Shown here piece after piece: positions 1 to 8,256 of a stretch of DNA of 64,000 bases. The translations under genes and the position numbers were made by a program. The notes under the pieces were generated by a model that saw only the letters and a list, made by a program, of their open reading frames with translations, was not told the DNA's origin and did not search any database. Each line of letters begins with the position of its first letter. Position 1 is the first letter of the stretch. The stretch comes from Halorubrum sp. 48-1-W (GTDB lineage: Archaea; Halobacteriota; Halobacteria; Halobacteriales; Haloferacaceae). The stretch lies in assembly GCF_003287355.1 (NCBI RefSeq), contig NZ_QMIM01000017.1, forward strand, positions 36,878 to 100,877, in the 5' to 3' direction.

Positions 1-2
1 TG

Positions 3-1250
3 GTCTCGACGCCGTCGATAGCGGGAAGCGAGTCCGGGATCGTCCGGGAGCGGCCCTTCCAGCTCCTGTTGTTGATCAACGTCCTCCCGCCGCTCGGGAC
101 CGCGCTCCTCTCGCCGGTGTTGGGGTCGCTCGTCGAGCCGCTCGGCGCGTCGACTGCGAACGTCGGGCTGTTGATGTCGGCGTTCACGGGGCCGGCCGTG
201 GTCGTCATCCCGATCGCGGGGGTGATCGCGGACCGGTACGGCCGACGGCCGGTGCTCGTCTTCGGGCTGGTGTGGTTCGGGCTGACCGGGACGGCGATCG
301 CGTTCGTCTCCACGTTCACTACAGCGCTCGTCCTCCGACTGCTCCAGGGGATCGGGTTCGCCGCGCTCACGCCCATCATCATCACGAGCCTCGGCGACCT
401 CTACTCGGGGACGAAGGAGGCGACCGCACAGGGGCTTCGGTTCACCGGGTCGGGCCTCTCACAGACGGTCTTTCCGCTCATCGCGGGCGTCCTCGTCGGC
501 TTCGCCTGGCAGTACCCGTTCCTGCTGTACGCGATCGCGTTCCCGATCGCCGCGGTCGTCTACCTCCGATTCGAGGAGCCGATGGACGACGACGCGAAGG
601 GTGGGTCCGGAGACGACCTCCGAACACAGCTCGCGGACCTCCGCTCCCTCGTCGCCCATCGGCGTGCGTGGACCATCGTCGTCGCCCGCGGGACGGCGAA
701 CCTCGCGTGGTTCGGCTTCCTCACGTACAACTCGATCGTCGTCGTCGACGTGCTCGGCGGGACGCCCGCACAGGCCGGGGTCCTCGCGGCGCTCGCCAGC
801 CTCACGTACGCGCTCGCGGCGACCCAGACGGGGCGGATCTCCGCCGTCTTCGACGACCGCCTCTACCCGCTGATCGCGGCGAACGCTTCGATGGGCGCCG
901 GGATCGGACTCGTCTTCCTCGCGACCGCGCTCCCGCTCGCTGCGCTCGGCGTGATACTGATGGGGGCGGGATTCGGGATCGTGTTGTCGATCTACCGGAG
1001 CATCGTCACCGATCTGGCCCCGCCGGAACTGCGCGGCGGGCTGGTGAGCCTGAGCGAGGGGACCGGGCGAGCGAGCGCCACGCTGACGCCGATCCTTATG
1101 GGCGGGGCGATCGCGGTCGCCAGCTCGTGGCTCGGGTTCGTCCCCGCCGTCCGCGCCGTCGGCGTCGCGACCGGCGTCTTCGGCGCGGTCGTCGGGATCG
1201 GCTGTCTGGTGTTGATGAGCCGGGCGCCGCCGATACGCCTGGACGGGTGA
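3..1250 (+). CDS. MFS transporter, 5' end outside the window
   Basis: Major facilitator superfamily transporter of the inner membrane; substrate unknown. About 415 residues are visible with some 11-12 hydrophobic segments. The loop motif ADRYGRRPV between helices 2 and 3 matches MFS motif A. The first in-frame start-like codon (TTG at 69) lies inside a hydrophobic helix, and the frame stays open to base 3 with the residues RERPFQLLLLINVLPP. The true start is therefore probably upstream of the window. An 18-bp sequence, ctctccaccacgacgtcc, is duplicated just after the stop (about 1253-1292). No transported compound can be inferred; the hydroxyacid dehydrogenase remnant downstream is the only hint. 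Confidence 0.85.
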   Translation, partial: VSTPSIAGSESGIVRERPFQLLLLINVLPPLGTALLSPVLGSLVEPLGASTANVGLLMSAFTGPAVVVIPIAGVIADRYGRRPVLVFGLVWFGLTGTAIAFVSTFTTALVLRLLQGIGFAALTPIIITSLGDLYSGTKEATAQGLRFTGSGLSQTVFPLIAGVLVGFAWQYPFLLYAIAFPIAAVVYLRFEEPMDDDAKGGSGDDLRTQLADLRSLVAHRRAWTIVVARGTANLAWFGFLTYNSIVVVDVLGGTPAQAGVLAALASLTYALAATQTGRISAVFDDRLYPLIAANASMGAGIGLVFLATALPLAALGVILMGAGFGIVLSIYRSIVTDLAPPELRGGLVSLSEGTGRASATLTPILMGGAIAVASSWLGFVPAVRAVGVATGVFGAVVGIGCLVLMSRAPPIRLDG

Positions 1251-1399
1251 TCTCTCCACCACGACGTCCTTGACTCTCCACCACGACGTCCCCGGATTTG
1301 CCCCGCCGCGACCGCGGGTACTTTGCCCCCCCAGCGTCGACGCCCGGACGATCAGCACGGAGCCGACCACCGCCGATATCGCGGTGGATCGTCTCGGGG

Positions 1400-1636
1400 A
1401 TGATCGGCGAGGCCGAACTCGATGCGCTCTCGACCGATCCGGAACCGCTCTCGACCGGCCACGACCAGTGGGGATTCGAGCACGTTCTCCTCACGCCGCA
1501 CGTCTCCGGAGACACCCAAAAGTACTGGGAGCGGCGGGCCGACGTCCTCGTCGAGAACGTCGAGCGTGTGGCCGATACGGGCGAGTACGACGACCTCCTG
1601 AAGCGGGTCGCCCGAGGCACCGTCGGGGGCGACTGA
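1400..1636 (+). pseudogene. Remnant of a D-2-hydroxyacid dehydrogenase (C-terminal part)
   Basis: About 78 codons resemble only the C-terminus of NAD-dependent D-2-hydroxyacid dehydrogenases: a GEAELDALSTDPEPL stretch (family: GAALDVFDTEPL), then WGFEHVLLTPHVSGDT with the conserved catalytic histidine region, then YWERRADVLVENVERV. The NAD-binding domain and most of the catalytic domain (normally about 310 residues) are absent, and the upstream sequence shows no matching frame. This reads as a deletion remnant rather than a functional gene. An alternative is a short expressed fragment, but it would lack the cofactor site. Confidence 0.7.
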
Positions 1637-1669
1637 GGTCGACGGCAACTGAAGTCGCCGGCTACGCGC

Positions 1670-2830
1670 TCACTGGTACGCCTGGAGGCCCGTGAGGTCC
1701 TCGCCGAGGATGAGCGTGTGGATGTCGTGGGTCCCCTCGTAGGTGTAGACGGTCTCCATGTTTGCCATGTGCCGCATCGGGGAGTAGTCGGCCGTGATCC
1801 CGTTACCGCCGAGCATCTCGCGGGCGATCCGCGACTGGTCGCGGGCCATCCGCACGTTGTTCCGCTTGGCCATCGAGACGTGCTGTGGACGCATCTCGCC
1901 CGCCTCTTTGAGTTCGGCGAGCCGGTGGGCGAGCAGTTGAGCGAGCGTGATCTGCGTCGCCATCTCCGCCAGCTTGCGCTGTTGGAGCTGGAAGCCGCCG
2001 ATGGGCCTCCCGAACTGCTCGCGGTCGGTGGCGTACTCGCGGGCGGTCTCGAAGCAGTCCTGTGCCGCGCCGACCGCGCCCCACGCGATGCCGTACCGCG
2101 CCTGCGTCAGACACGACAGCGGCCCCTTCATGCCGGAGACGCCCGGCAGGCGGTTCTCCTCGGGGATCCGCGCGTCCTGGAGGCTGATCTCGCCCGTGAT
2201 CGACGCGCGGAGGCTCATCTTCTCGTCGATCTTGTTGGTCGTGACGCCGTCCGTATCGGTCTCGACGAGGAACCCGCGGACCGGCGTCCCCTCCTCGCTG
2301 TGGTCCTTCGCCCAGACGACCGCGACGTCCGCGATCGGGGAGTTCGTGATCCACGTCTTCGAGCCGTTGAGGACGAACTCGTCGCCGTCCTTCTCGGCAC
2401 GGGTCTCCATCGCCGAGGGGTTCGACCCGTGTTCGGGCTCGGTCAGGCCGAAACAGCCGACCGCCTCGCCCTCGCCGAGAGCGGGGAGCCACTCCTCCTT
2501 CTGTTCGTCGCTACCGAACGTGTAGATCGGGTACATCACGAGCGCGCCCTGGACGCTCGCCATCGACCGGAGTCCCGAGTCGCACGCCTCCAGCTCGCGC
2601 ATCAGGAGCCCGTAGGAGGTCTCGCTGACGCCCGGCAGACCGTATCCCTCGAGGTTCGGCGCGTAAAACCCCATCTCGCCCATCTTCGGGATGATCTCCG
2701 TCGGGAAGGTGCCCTCGATCCAGTGTTCGCCCATGTCCTCGACTTCTCCCTCCACGAACGAGCGCGCGGAGTCGACGAGCAGTCGTTCCTCCTGGGTGAG
2801 CGACGCCTCCAAATCGAAATAATCGATCAT
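1670..2830 (-). CDS. Acyl-CoA dehydrogenase, glutaryl-CoA dehydrogenase-like
   Basis: FAD-dependent acyl-CoA dehydrogenase of 386 residues, the usual family length. It has an N-terminal helical domain, a middle beta domain (CFGLTEPEHGSNPS, WITNSPIADVAVVWAK) and a C-terminal helical domain ending YTYEGTHDIHTLILGEDLTG. The Glu in YEGTHDIH occupies the catalytic base position of glutaryl/isobutyryl-type enzymes. The best subgroup match is glutaryl-CoA dehydrogenase (glutaryl-CoA to crotonyl-CoA). The ATG at 2830 was preferred over in-frame starts up to 2878 because an AT-rich TATA-like sequence (ttatttattcg on the gene strand) lies about 25-35 bp upstream, fitting a leaderless transcript. Substrate is inferred from family only. 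Confidence 0.88.
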   Translation of the reverse strand: MIDYFDLEASLTQEERLLVDSARSFVEGEVEDMGEHWIEGTFPTEIIPKMGEMGFYAPNLEGYGLPGVSETSYGLLMRELEACDSGLRSMASVQGALVMYPIYTFGSDEQKEEWLPALGEGEAVGCFGLTEPEHGSNPSAMETRAEKDGDEFVLNGSKTWITNSPIADVAVVWAKDHSEEGTPVRGFLVETDTDGVTTNKIDEKMSLRASITGEISLQDARIPEENRLPGVSGMKGPLSCLTQARYGIAWGAVGAAQDCFETAREYATDREQFGRPIGGFQLQQRKLAEMATQITLAQLLAHRLAELKEAGEMRPQHVSMAKRNNVRMARDQSRIAREMLGGNGITADYSPMRHMANMETVYTYEGTHDIHTLILGEDLTGLQAYQ

Positions 2831-3001
2831 GTACGGGATTACGTACGCACGAATAAATAATGCCCTACATCTCGTCACGACGCGGTCGTGGTGACGTTTC
2901 GATTCGCCAACTGAAACGCACCGATCCGTCGGCTGGAACGCGCCGACCCGCCGGCCGGAACACCCCGATGGGGACAGCGGAACGGGGCGACGACCCGCGC
3001 C

Positions 3002-4219
3002 TCAGAACCCGCTCGTTCCCTCGAGGAGGTGCTCGTCGACGACGTCCATGTCGAGTTCGATCCCCAGCCCGGGTTCCTCGGGGACCGCGATCCGGCCCTC
3101 GTCGATCAGCGGTTCGTCGCGGACCAGCAGGTCGTCCCACCAGTCGACCTCGAGCGCGTGGTACTCCAGGAGGTCGAAGTTCGGGGTCGCCGCGCCGAGG
3201 TGGACGCAGGCCATCGTTCCCACCGGGCTACAGACGTTGTGCGGGGACATCGGCATGTAGTTCTCCTCGGCACGGTCGGCGATCCGCATCGTCTCGTGGA
3301 GCCCGCCGACCGTCGTCGGGTCGGGCGTGACGACGTCGACGCCGTGGTCGTAGATCAGCTCCGAGAGCTCGAACACGCGGAACCGGTTCTCGCCGGTCGC
3401 GACCGGCGTCCGCGTCGCCTTCGTGACCTCCTTCTGTGCGTCCATGTTCTCCGGCGGGACCAGGTCCTCGAGCCACATCAGGTCGAACTCCTCCAGCTCG
3501 TAGGCGAGCCGCTTCGCGCTCTCGACGGAGTAGTCCCAGTGGCAGTCGAACGCGAGGTCGACGTCGTAGCCGATCTCCTCACGCACCGCCTCGACGATCT
3601 CGCGTTTCTCGCGGATCGCCGCGTTCGTCAGCCGCCCGTTGTACGGGTCGTTCTCGTTGTCGGCGGGCAGGTCCAGGTCGAACTTGAGCGCCGGAAAGCC
3701 CATGTCGGCCACGCGGGCCGCCTCGGCGGCGTACGCCTCCGGGGAGTACGCCTCGGCTCCCGCGTAGGCCGTCGCCCCGTCCTCGACGGCGTACGCCTCG
3801 CCGGCGTGACAGTCACAGTAGAGCCGGACCTCGTCGCGGTACTTCGATCCGAGCAGTTGGTACACCGGGAGTCCGAGGACCTTCCCGGCGGCATCCAGAA
3901 GCGCCACCTCGATGCCGGAGGCGGCGGTCACGACCTTGCCGGTAGTGCCGCCGTGGCCGGACATCTCCTGGAAGATATAGCGGACGAGCCGCTCCACGTC
4001 GAGCGGGTTCTCGCCGACCAGGAAGCGGTTCGTGTACTCGACGAGTTCGGGGATCCCGCCGCCGCGGTACGACTCGCCGATGCCGACCACGCCGGCGTCG
4101 GTCTCGACTTTGATCAGGTTCCACTCGAAGTTGCCCTCGACGACGCAGGCGTCGATGCTCGTGATCTCGACGTCCCGGTCCGGGTCGCGGACGTCGATCC
4201 GATCGGAGTAGTCCCTCAT
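3002..4219 (-). CDS. Enolase-superfamily protein, acid-sugar dehydratase-like
   Basis: Mandelate racemase/muconate lactonizing enzyme family, 405 residues. The N-terminal capping domain is followed by a barrel with LKFDLD in the base position, metal-ligand candidates DLAFDCHW, WLEDL and TGENRF, and a histidine in MSPHNVCSP. The Asp-x-His after the third strand and KFD in place of KxK suggest the mannonate/gluconate dehydratase-like subgroups more than true mandelate racemases. Its ATG overlaps the stop of the upstream enolase homologue by 4 bp (ATGA, 4216-4219), so the two are co-translated. Expected reaction: dehydration of an aldonic acid to a 2-keto-3-deoxy acid. Exact substrate unknown. 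Confidence 0.85.
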   Translation of the reverse strand: MRDYSDRIDVRDPDRDVEITSIDACVVEGNFEWNLIKVETDAGVVGIGESYRGGGIPELVEYTNRFLVGENPLDVERLVRYIFQEMSGHGGTTGKVVTAASGIEVALLDAAGKVLGLPVYQLLGSKYRDEVRLYCDCHAGEAYAVEDGATAYAGAEAYSPEAYAAEAARVADMGFPALKFDLDLPADNENDPYNGRLTNAAIREKREIVEAVREEIGYDVDLAFDCHWDYSVESAKRLAYELEEFDLMWLEDLVPPENMDAQKEVTKATRTPVATGENRFRVFELSELIYDHGVDVVTPDPTTVGGLHETMRIADRAEENYMPMSPHNVCSPVGTMACVHLGAATPNFDLLEYHALEVDWWDDLLVRDEPLIDEGRIAVPEEPGLGIELDMDVVDEHLLEGTSGF

Positions 4220-5322
4220 GCGCGGAACTCCTCCAGCGCGTCCGTATCGAGCGTCACGCCGTGGCCCGGCTCGTCGGGCATCGCGATCCGACCGTCGTCG
4301 TCGGGCGCGAGCGGCTCCGCGACGACGTCGTCGAACGCCTTCACGTCCATGTCGCGGTAGAAGTACTCGATCCAGAGGCCGTTGTCGATCGCCCCGAGCA
4401 GCGACGTGTGGATGTTCCAGTTGTAGTGGGGCGCGATCGGCACGTCGTAGGCAACGGCGTAGTTCGCGATCCGGAGCCACTCCGTGATCCCGCCGCAGAC
4501 GGTCACGTCCGGCTGGAGGATCGTCGCCGCGCCCGTGTCGTGAAGTCGCGCGAAGTTGTGGCGGCTCCCCTCGAGTTCGCCGGTGGCGACCGGGTAGTCG
4601 ATGGCGTCGTTCACCTCCGCCATCGTCTCCACGCGGTCGATCATCACCGGCTCCTCGATGAAGTACGGGTCGTACGGCTCGAAGGCCCGACAGGCGCGGA
4701 CCGCCTCGGTCGTCGACTCCCAGACGCCGTTGGCGTCGAGGAGCAACGTCGTCTCCGGACCGACCTCGTCGCGGACGGCTGCGACGCGCTCGACCTCCTC
4801 GTCGACCGAGAGACGACCGACCTTCATCTTCACGACATCGTGGCCCTCGTCGACGTAGCGGCGTACTTCGCTCCGCAGGGCCTCGTGGCCCTTCTCGTCG
4901 CGGTAGTATCCCCCGCTGGCGTAGGAGGGGACCGACTCGCTGTTGCCGCCGAGCAGTTTGTACAGCGGCTGGTCCACAGCCTTCGCCTTCAGGTCCCACA
5001 GCGCCATGTCGACGGTGGAGATGGCGCGCAGGATGATGCCCATCCGCCCGATCTGGACGTTGCCCTCGTACATCTCGCGCCAGAGCCGGGTGGTGTCGCG
5101 CGGGTCCTCGCCGGCCACGATAGGCTCGAGCATCGACTCGACCGCGTCCGCGACGAGGTGGGCTCCCTCGTACCCCAGCGAGTAGCCGACTCCCTCGAGA
5201 CCGTCGGCGGTTCGAACGTACGTTATCGCGTGGTCTCGGTAGGTGAGCGTCCGGTTGGAGAAGGAGACGGGTGACTCCAACGGGAGCTCGACCGGGAACG
5301 ACTCGACCTGTGTGATCTCCAT
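4216..5322 (-). CDS. Enolase-superfamily protein, mandelate racemase-like
   Basis: 368 residues starting MEITQVESFPVELP. It carries the KxK base motif (VVKMKVG), metal ligands in LLLDANGVW, YFIEEPV and TGELEG, and the barrel histidine in IAPHYNWNIH. This is a different subgroup from its operon partner, closer to the MR/L-rhamnonate or related dehydratase type. It is the first gene of a two-gene operon. The ATG at 5322 was chosen because homologues begin with this MxITxV strand; upstream in-frame codons run through the tandem repeat at 5431-5492. Two distinct acid-sugar enzymes in one operon suggest either epimerisation plus dehydration or use of two related acids. Confidence 0.87.
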   Translation of the reverse strand: MEITQVESFPVELPLESPVSFSNRTLTYRDHAITYVRTADGLEGVGYSLGYEGAHLVADAVESMLEPIVAGEDPRDTTRLWREMYEGNVQIGRMGIILRAISTVDMALWDLKAKAVDQPLYKLLGGNSESVPSYASGGYYRDEKGHEALRSEVRRYVDEGHDVVKMKVGRLSVDEEVERVAAVRDEVGPETTLLLDANGVWESTTEAVRACRAFEPYDPYFIEEPVMIDRVETMAEVNDAIDYPVATGELEGSRHNFARLHDTGAATILQPDVTVCGGITEWLRIANYAVAYDVPIAPHYNWNIHTSLLGAIDNGLWIEYFYRDMDVKAFDDVVAEPLAPDDDGRIAMPDEPGHGVTLDTDALEEFRA

Positions 5323-5430
5323 GCGTGAGCCGGTAATCCCGCCCGTAAATAGCTCGTTGTATGGGCAAGAAACTTCGTGGCCGAGCCGGCCGAATCGACC
5401 GGCTCGCGCCGTGTCGGACGGCCTCGTCGG

Positions 5431-5492
5431 TCCACGAACACCGTCCGTCCACGAACACCGTCCGTCCACGAACACCGTCCGTCCACGAACAC
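5431..5492. repeat. 17-bp tandem repeat between divergent catabolic genes
   Basis: Three complete copies of tccacgaacaccgtccg (5431-5447, 5448-5464, 5465-5481) and an 11-bp partial copy (5482-5492). It lies in the about 200-bp divergent intergenic region between the enolase-superfamily operon and the LarA-like gene and ends 30 bp before that gene's ATG, next to a TATA-like ctatttgtg. It could be iterated regulator binding sites or simple slippage. Confidence 0.85.
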
Positions 5493-5522
5493 TATTTGTG
5501 TCGTCCCCGCCAGAGCCCACGC

Positions 5523-6839
5523 ATGGAGTTTCCCGACCGAAGCGACGTCGATCACCTCATCGACGCACAGCCGCTCCCGTCGTTCGCGCACGTCGAGTAC
5601 GACCCCCCGAGCGAGACCCTCGCGGACCCCCTCGGCACGGCCCGCACGGAACTCGACCGGCTCGACGGCGACGACCTGGAACCGGGCGATACCGTCGCGA
5701 TCGGCGTCGGGAGCCGGGGGATCCACCGGATCGACGAGATCGCCGCTGTGGCGGTCGACTGGGCGGAGACTCGGGGATACGACCCCGTCGTCGTGCCCGC
5801 GATGGGGAGCCACGGCGGGGCGACCCCGGAGGGACAGCGCGAGGTGCTCTCGGCGCTCGGGATCGACGAGGAGGGCGTGGGAGCCCCCATCGACGCCCGA
5901 ATGGAGGCGGAGCGGTTGGCGACGGTGACCGTCGGCGACACGGACGTGCCGGTGTACTTCTCGACGGCGGCCCTCGAGGCGGACGCGGTCGTCGTGATAA
6001 ATCGCGTGAAGGCACACACCAACTTCAGCGGGCCGATAGAGAGCGGGCTGGCGAAGATGACCGTCGTCGGGCTCGGCAAACAGCGCGGGGCGAAGTCGTT
6101 CCACTCGACGGCCATCGCCGAGGGCTACGTCGAGACGCTGACGGCCGGACTCGACGTCATCGAGGCGGAGGTGTCGCTCCTCGGTGGGCTCGCGTTGGTC
6201 GAGAACTTCGAGGAGGAGCTCGGCCACGTCGAGGCCGTCCCGGCGGGGTCGTTCCTCGACCGGGAGCCCGAGCTACTGGAGCGCGCCTACGAGGAGATGG
6301 CGACGCTCCCGGTCGAGGCGGTCGACCTGCTCGTCGTCGACGAGATCGGCAAGGAGATCTCCGGCGCGGGGATGGACACGAACGTGATCGGCCGCTACCG
6401 AGTCCTCAACGCGCCCGACCCGGAGACGCCCGACATCGACCTCATCTACGTGCGCGGGCTCACCGAGGCGACGAAAGGGAACGGCAACGGGATCGGGCTC
6501 GCGGACCTCACCCGCCAGGCGGCGATCGACCAGCTCGACACGAAGAAGACGTACGCGAACGCGCTCACGAGCGGGTCGCTCGCGAAGTCGAAGCTCCCGG
6601 TGGTCGCGCCCGACGACGAGTTCGCGATCCGGACCGCGCTGGCCGCGCTCGGCGGGTACGACCCCGAGACGGTCCGGATCGTCTGGATCCGGAACACCGA
6701 GGACCTCGGCGAGCTCCACGTCTCCGAGGCGGTCGTCGATGACCTCCCCGAGTCGGCGACGGTACGGGACCACGACGTCGCGGTGACCTTCGAGGACGGG
6801 ACCGCGCGGATCCGGGACGGAACCGCACGGATTCGGTGA
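5523..6839 (+). CDS. LarA-like nickel-pincer 2-hydroxyacid racemase/epimerase family protein
   Basis: 438 residues of the lactate racemase (Lar_N, formerly DUF2088) family. The N-terminal domain contains AIGVGSRGI and the signature GSHGGATPEGQREVLSALGI; the middle contains NRVKAHTNFSGPIESGLAKM. LarA enzymes invert the alpha carbon of 2-hydroxyacids with a nickel-pincer nucleotide made by LarB, LarC and LarE, none of which is in this window. It is divergent from the enolase-superfamily operon and upstream of the cupin and FAH genes, which fits hydroxy-acid or sugar-acid catabolism. The C-terminus carries a duplicated heptapeptide (DGTARIRDGTARIR). Substrate is unproven; non-catalytic homologues also exist. 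Confidence 0.72.
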   Translation: MEFPDRSDVDHLIDAQPLPSFAHVEYDPPSETLADPLGTARTELDRLDGDDLEPGDTVAIGVGSRGIHRIDEIAAVAVDWAETRGYDPVVVPAMGSHGGATPEGQREVLSALGIDEEGVGAPIDARMEAERLATVTVGDTDVPVYFSTAALEADAVVVINRVKAHTNFSGPIESGLAKMTVVGLGKQRGAKSFHSTAIAEGYVETLTAGLDVIEAEVSLLGGLALVENFEEELGHVEAVPAGSFLDREPELLERAYEEMATLPVEAVDLLVVDEIGKEISGAGMDTNVIGRYRVLNAPDPETPDIDLIYVRGLTEATKGNGNGIGLADLTRQAAIDQLDTKKTYANALTSGSLAKSKLPVVAPDDEFAIRTALAALGGYDPETVRIVWIRNTEDLGELHVSEAVVDDLPESATVRDHDVAVTFEDGTARIRDGTARIR

Positions 6840-6862
6840 TCGACGTCGACGAAACGGTACCA

Positions 6863-6922
6863 CTCTCCACCGGGACGCTCTCCACCGGGACGCTCTCCAC
6901 CGGGACGCTCTCCACCGGGACG
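6863..6922. repeat. 15-bp tandem repeat upstream of the cupin gene
   Basis: Four perfect copies of ctctccaccgggacg in direct succession. The repeat ends immediately before gtaaacgttatcag, a TATA-like stretch 25-35 bp upstream of the micro-ORF ATG at 6959. It lies outside coding sequence and may be an iterated upstream activator site or slippage product. Confidence 0.9.
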
Positions 6923-6958
6923 GTAAACGTTATCAGCCGGGTCGTGTTCGACCCTATC

Positions 6959-7012
6959 ATGGGTCGACAGACGCAAGATACCGCGGACGCACCGACGGAG
7001 GAGTCGCGATGA
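6959..7012 (+). CDS. 17-residue micro-ORF overlapping the cupin start
   Basis: ATG at 6959, 17 codons (MGRQTQDTADAPTEESR), stop TGA at 7010-7012. The stop overlaps the cupin ATG (7009-7011) in an ATGA arrangement. The only good TATA-like sequence (about 6924-6936) sits 25-35 bp upstream of this ATG, so a leaderless message would begin at or near the micro-ORF rather than at the cupin. It could be a leader peptide that couples translation. No homology is claimed. Confidence 0.4.
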   Translation: MGRQTQDTADAPTEESR

Positions 7013-7356
7013 AGCCGGTCGCTTTCGACGAGGCCGAGACGTACGAGCCCGACGACGGGTGGCGACGGGTCGCGATGGCGGGGAGCGACCAGTTCTCTTT
7101 CGAGTGGTTCGAGAAGCCGCCGGGACACAGCTCGCCGATGCACGACCACGAGAACGAGCAGGTGTGTCTCTGTCTCCAGGGCGAACTCACGGTGGCGACG
7201 GAGGACGACTCGGTCACGCTGGCCCCGAACGACTCGGTACTGCTCGAGTCGAACGAGACCCACCGCGTCGAGAACACGGGCGACGAGCGCGCGGTCGGCC
7301 TCGACGTGTTCGCGCCGGGTCGGTCCTTCGACTTCTGGACGGACCGCGAGGAGTGA
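7009..7356 (+). CDS. Small cupin-fold protein
   Basis: 115 residues, single cupin domain. The metal-binding pattern is visible: HSSPMHDHENEQVCLCLQGEL (the MHDHxNEQ histidines and glutamate of cupin motif 1) and SNETHRVENTGDERA (motif 2 histidine). The function could be a sugar isomerase-like enzyme, a dioxygenase fragment or a ligand sensor; small single-domain cupins cannot be assigned by sequence. Its stop overlaps the GTG start of the following FAH-family gene (GTGA, 7353-7356), so they form one operon. Confidence 0.8.
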   Translation: MKPVAFDEAETYEPDDGWRRVAMAGSDQFSFEWFEKPPGHSSPMHDHENEQVCLCLQGELTVATEDDSVTLAPNDSVLLESNETHRVENTGDERAVGLDVFAPGRSFDFWTDREE

Positions 7357-8180
7357 GCGTGAAGTACCTCGCACGCACCTCGACGGGGGAGCCGTTGCTC
7401 GGCGACGACGACGGCTTCGTGCCGCTCGGTTCGGTCGAGCCCGACCTCGAACGCGTCCGTCAGGCGCTCCCGCGGGCGGCTGTCGGGACGCTCGGGGACG
7501 TCGACGACGCGACCGCCGACCGGATCCCGGCGGCGAACCTGACGTTCGCCGCGCCGCTCGAGCGGTTCGGCAAGCTCTGGGGGATCGGCTTGAACTACGA
7601 GGAGCACGCCGGCGACCTCGACGAGGACCGCCCCGAGGAGCCGGCCAGCTTCATGAAGCCCTCGTCGGTCCTCACGGGCCCGGGCGGCCCGATCCGGTTG
7701 CCGCCGACCGACCGGAGCGAACGGGTGACCGCGGAGGCGGAACTCGCCGTCGTGATGGGTCGGACGTGCCGGAACGTCGCGGAGGCCGACGTCGACGACG
7801 TCGTCGCCGGCTACCTGCCCGTGATCGACATGACCGCCGAGGACGTACTCCAGCGGAACCCGCGCTTTCTCACCCGGGCGAAGAGCTTCGACACGTTCCT
7901 CGTCCCCGGTCCCGTCCTCGTCGTCCCCGAGGAACCCCTCGAGCTGTCGTCGCTGTCCGTACGGACCGAGGTCAACGGCGAGGTCGAGGCCGAAAACGAG
8001 ATCCGGAACATGCTGTTTCCGCCCGCCGAGATCGTGTCGTTCCACTCCGGCGTGATGACGCTCGAACCCGGCGACGTGTTCAGCACGGGGACCCCCGGCG
8101 CCGCACCCATCGAACCCGGCGATCACGTTCGCGCGGTCGTGGAGTCGATCGGGTCGGTCGACGCGCCGGTGACGCGGTAG
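7353..8180 (+). CDS. Fumarylacetoacetate hydrolase (FAH) family protein
   Basis: 275 residues from GTG 7353; an alternative GTG at 7359 gives MKYLART, as in some homologues. FAH-fold landmarks: a short N-terminal domain, IGLNYEEHAGD, the metal ligands of EAELAVVMG and VIDMTAEDV, KSFDTFLVPGP, and FSTGTPGAAP near the C-terminus. The family cleaves C-C bonds of 2,4-diketo acids (for example 2,4-diketo-3-deoxyrhamnonate hydrolase) or acts on 2-keto-3-deoxy acids. Near two acid-sugar dehydratase-like enzymes, a diketo-hydrolase or keto-deoxy acid step is a reasonable inference. The GTGA overlap with the cupin indicates coupling. Confidence 0.85.
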   Translation: MSVKYLARTSTGEPLLGDDDGFVPLGSVEPDLERVRQALPRAAVGTLGDVDDATADRIPAANLTFAAPLERFGKLWGIGLNYEEHAGDLDEDRPEEPASFMKPSSVLTGPGGPIRLPPTDRSERVTAEAELAVVMGRTCRNVAEADVDDVVAGYLPVIDMTAEDVLQRNPRFLTRAKSFDTFLVPGPVLVVPEEPLELSSLSVRTEVNGEVEAENEIRNMLFPPAEIVSFHSGVMTLEPGDVFSTGTPGAAPIEPGDHVRAVVESIGSVDAPVTR

Positions 8181-8226
8181 CGGTCCGAACGGCCCCCCGG
8201 AACCGTCGCTCGAACACGCAGGAAGC

Positions 8227-8232
8227 TTTATT
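8227..8232 (+). promoter_or_regulatory. TATA-like box of the UspA gene at 8257
   Basis: gctttattc with its core TTTATT about 25 bp before the ATG, fitting haloarchaeal core promoter spacing for a leaderless transcript. Confidence 0.6.
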
Positions 8233-8256
8233 CGGGAACCCACACCAGTCACGCGT

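Noticed and set aside
2879..3001. Possible small gene between the acyl-CoA dehydrogenase and the enolase operon
   Set aside because: The frames are Arg/Pro-rich, without start context or motifs; the stretch contains only the promoter of the dehydrogenase and imperfect gaacgcaccgac-type repeats.
272..6742. Long open frames rich in Arg, Pro, Ser or Gly on the strand opposite to or out of phase with real genes
   Set aside because: They lack family motifs and arise because stop codons are rare in this GC-rich DNA; the overlapping frame has a clear domain match in each case.
5431..6922. The 17-bp and 15-bp arrays as a CRISPR
   Set aside because: Units are contiguous with no spacers and there are no cas genes.
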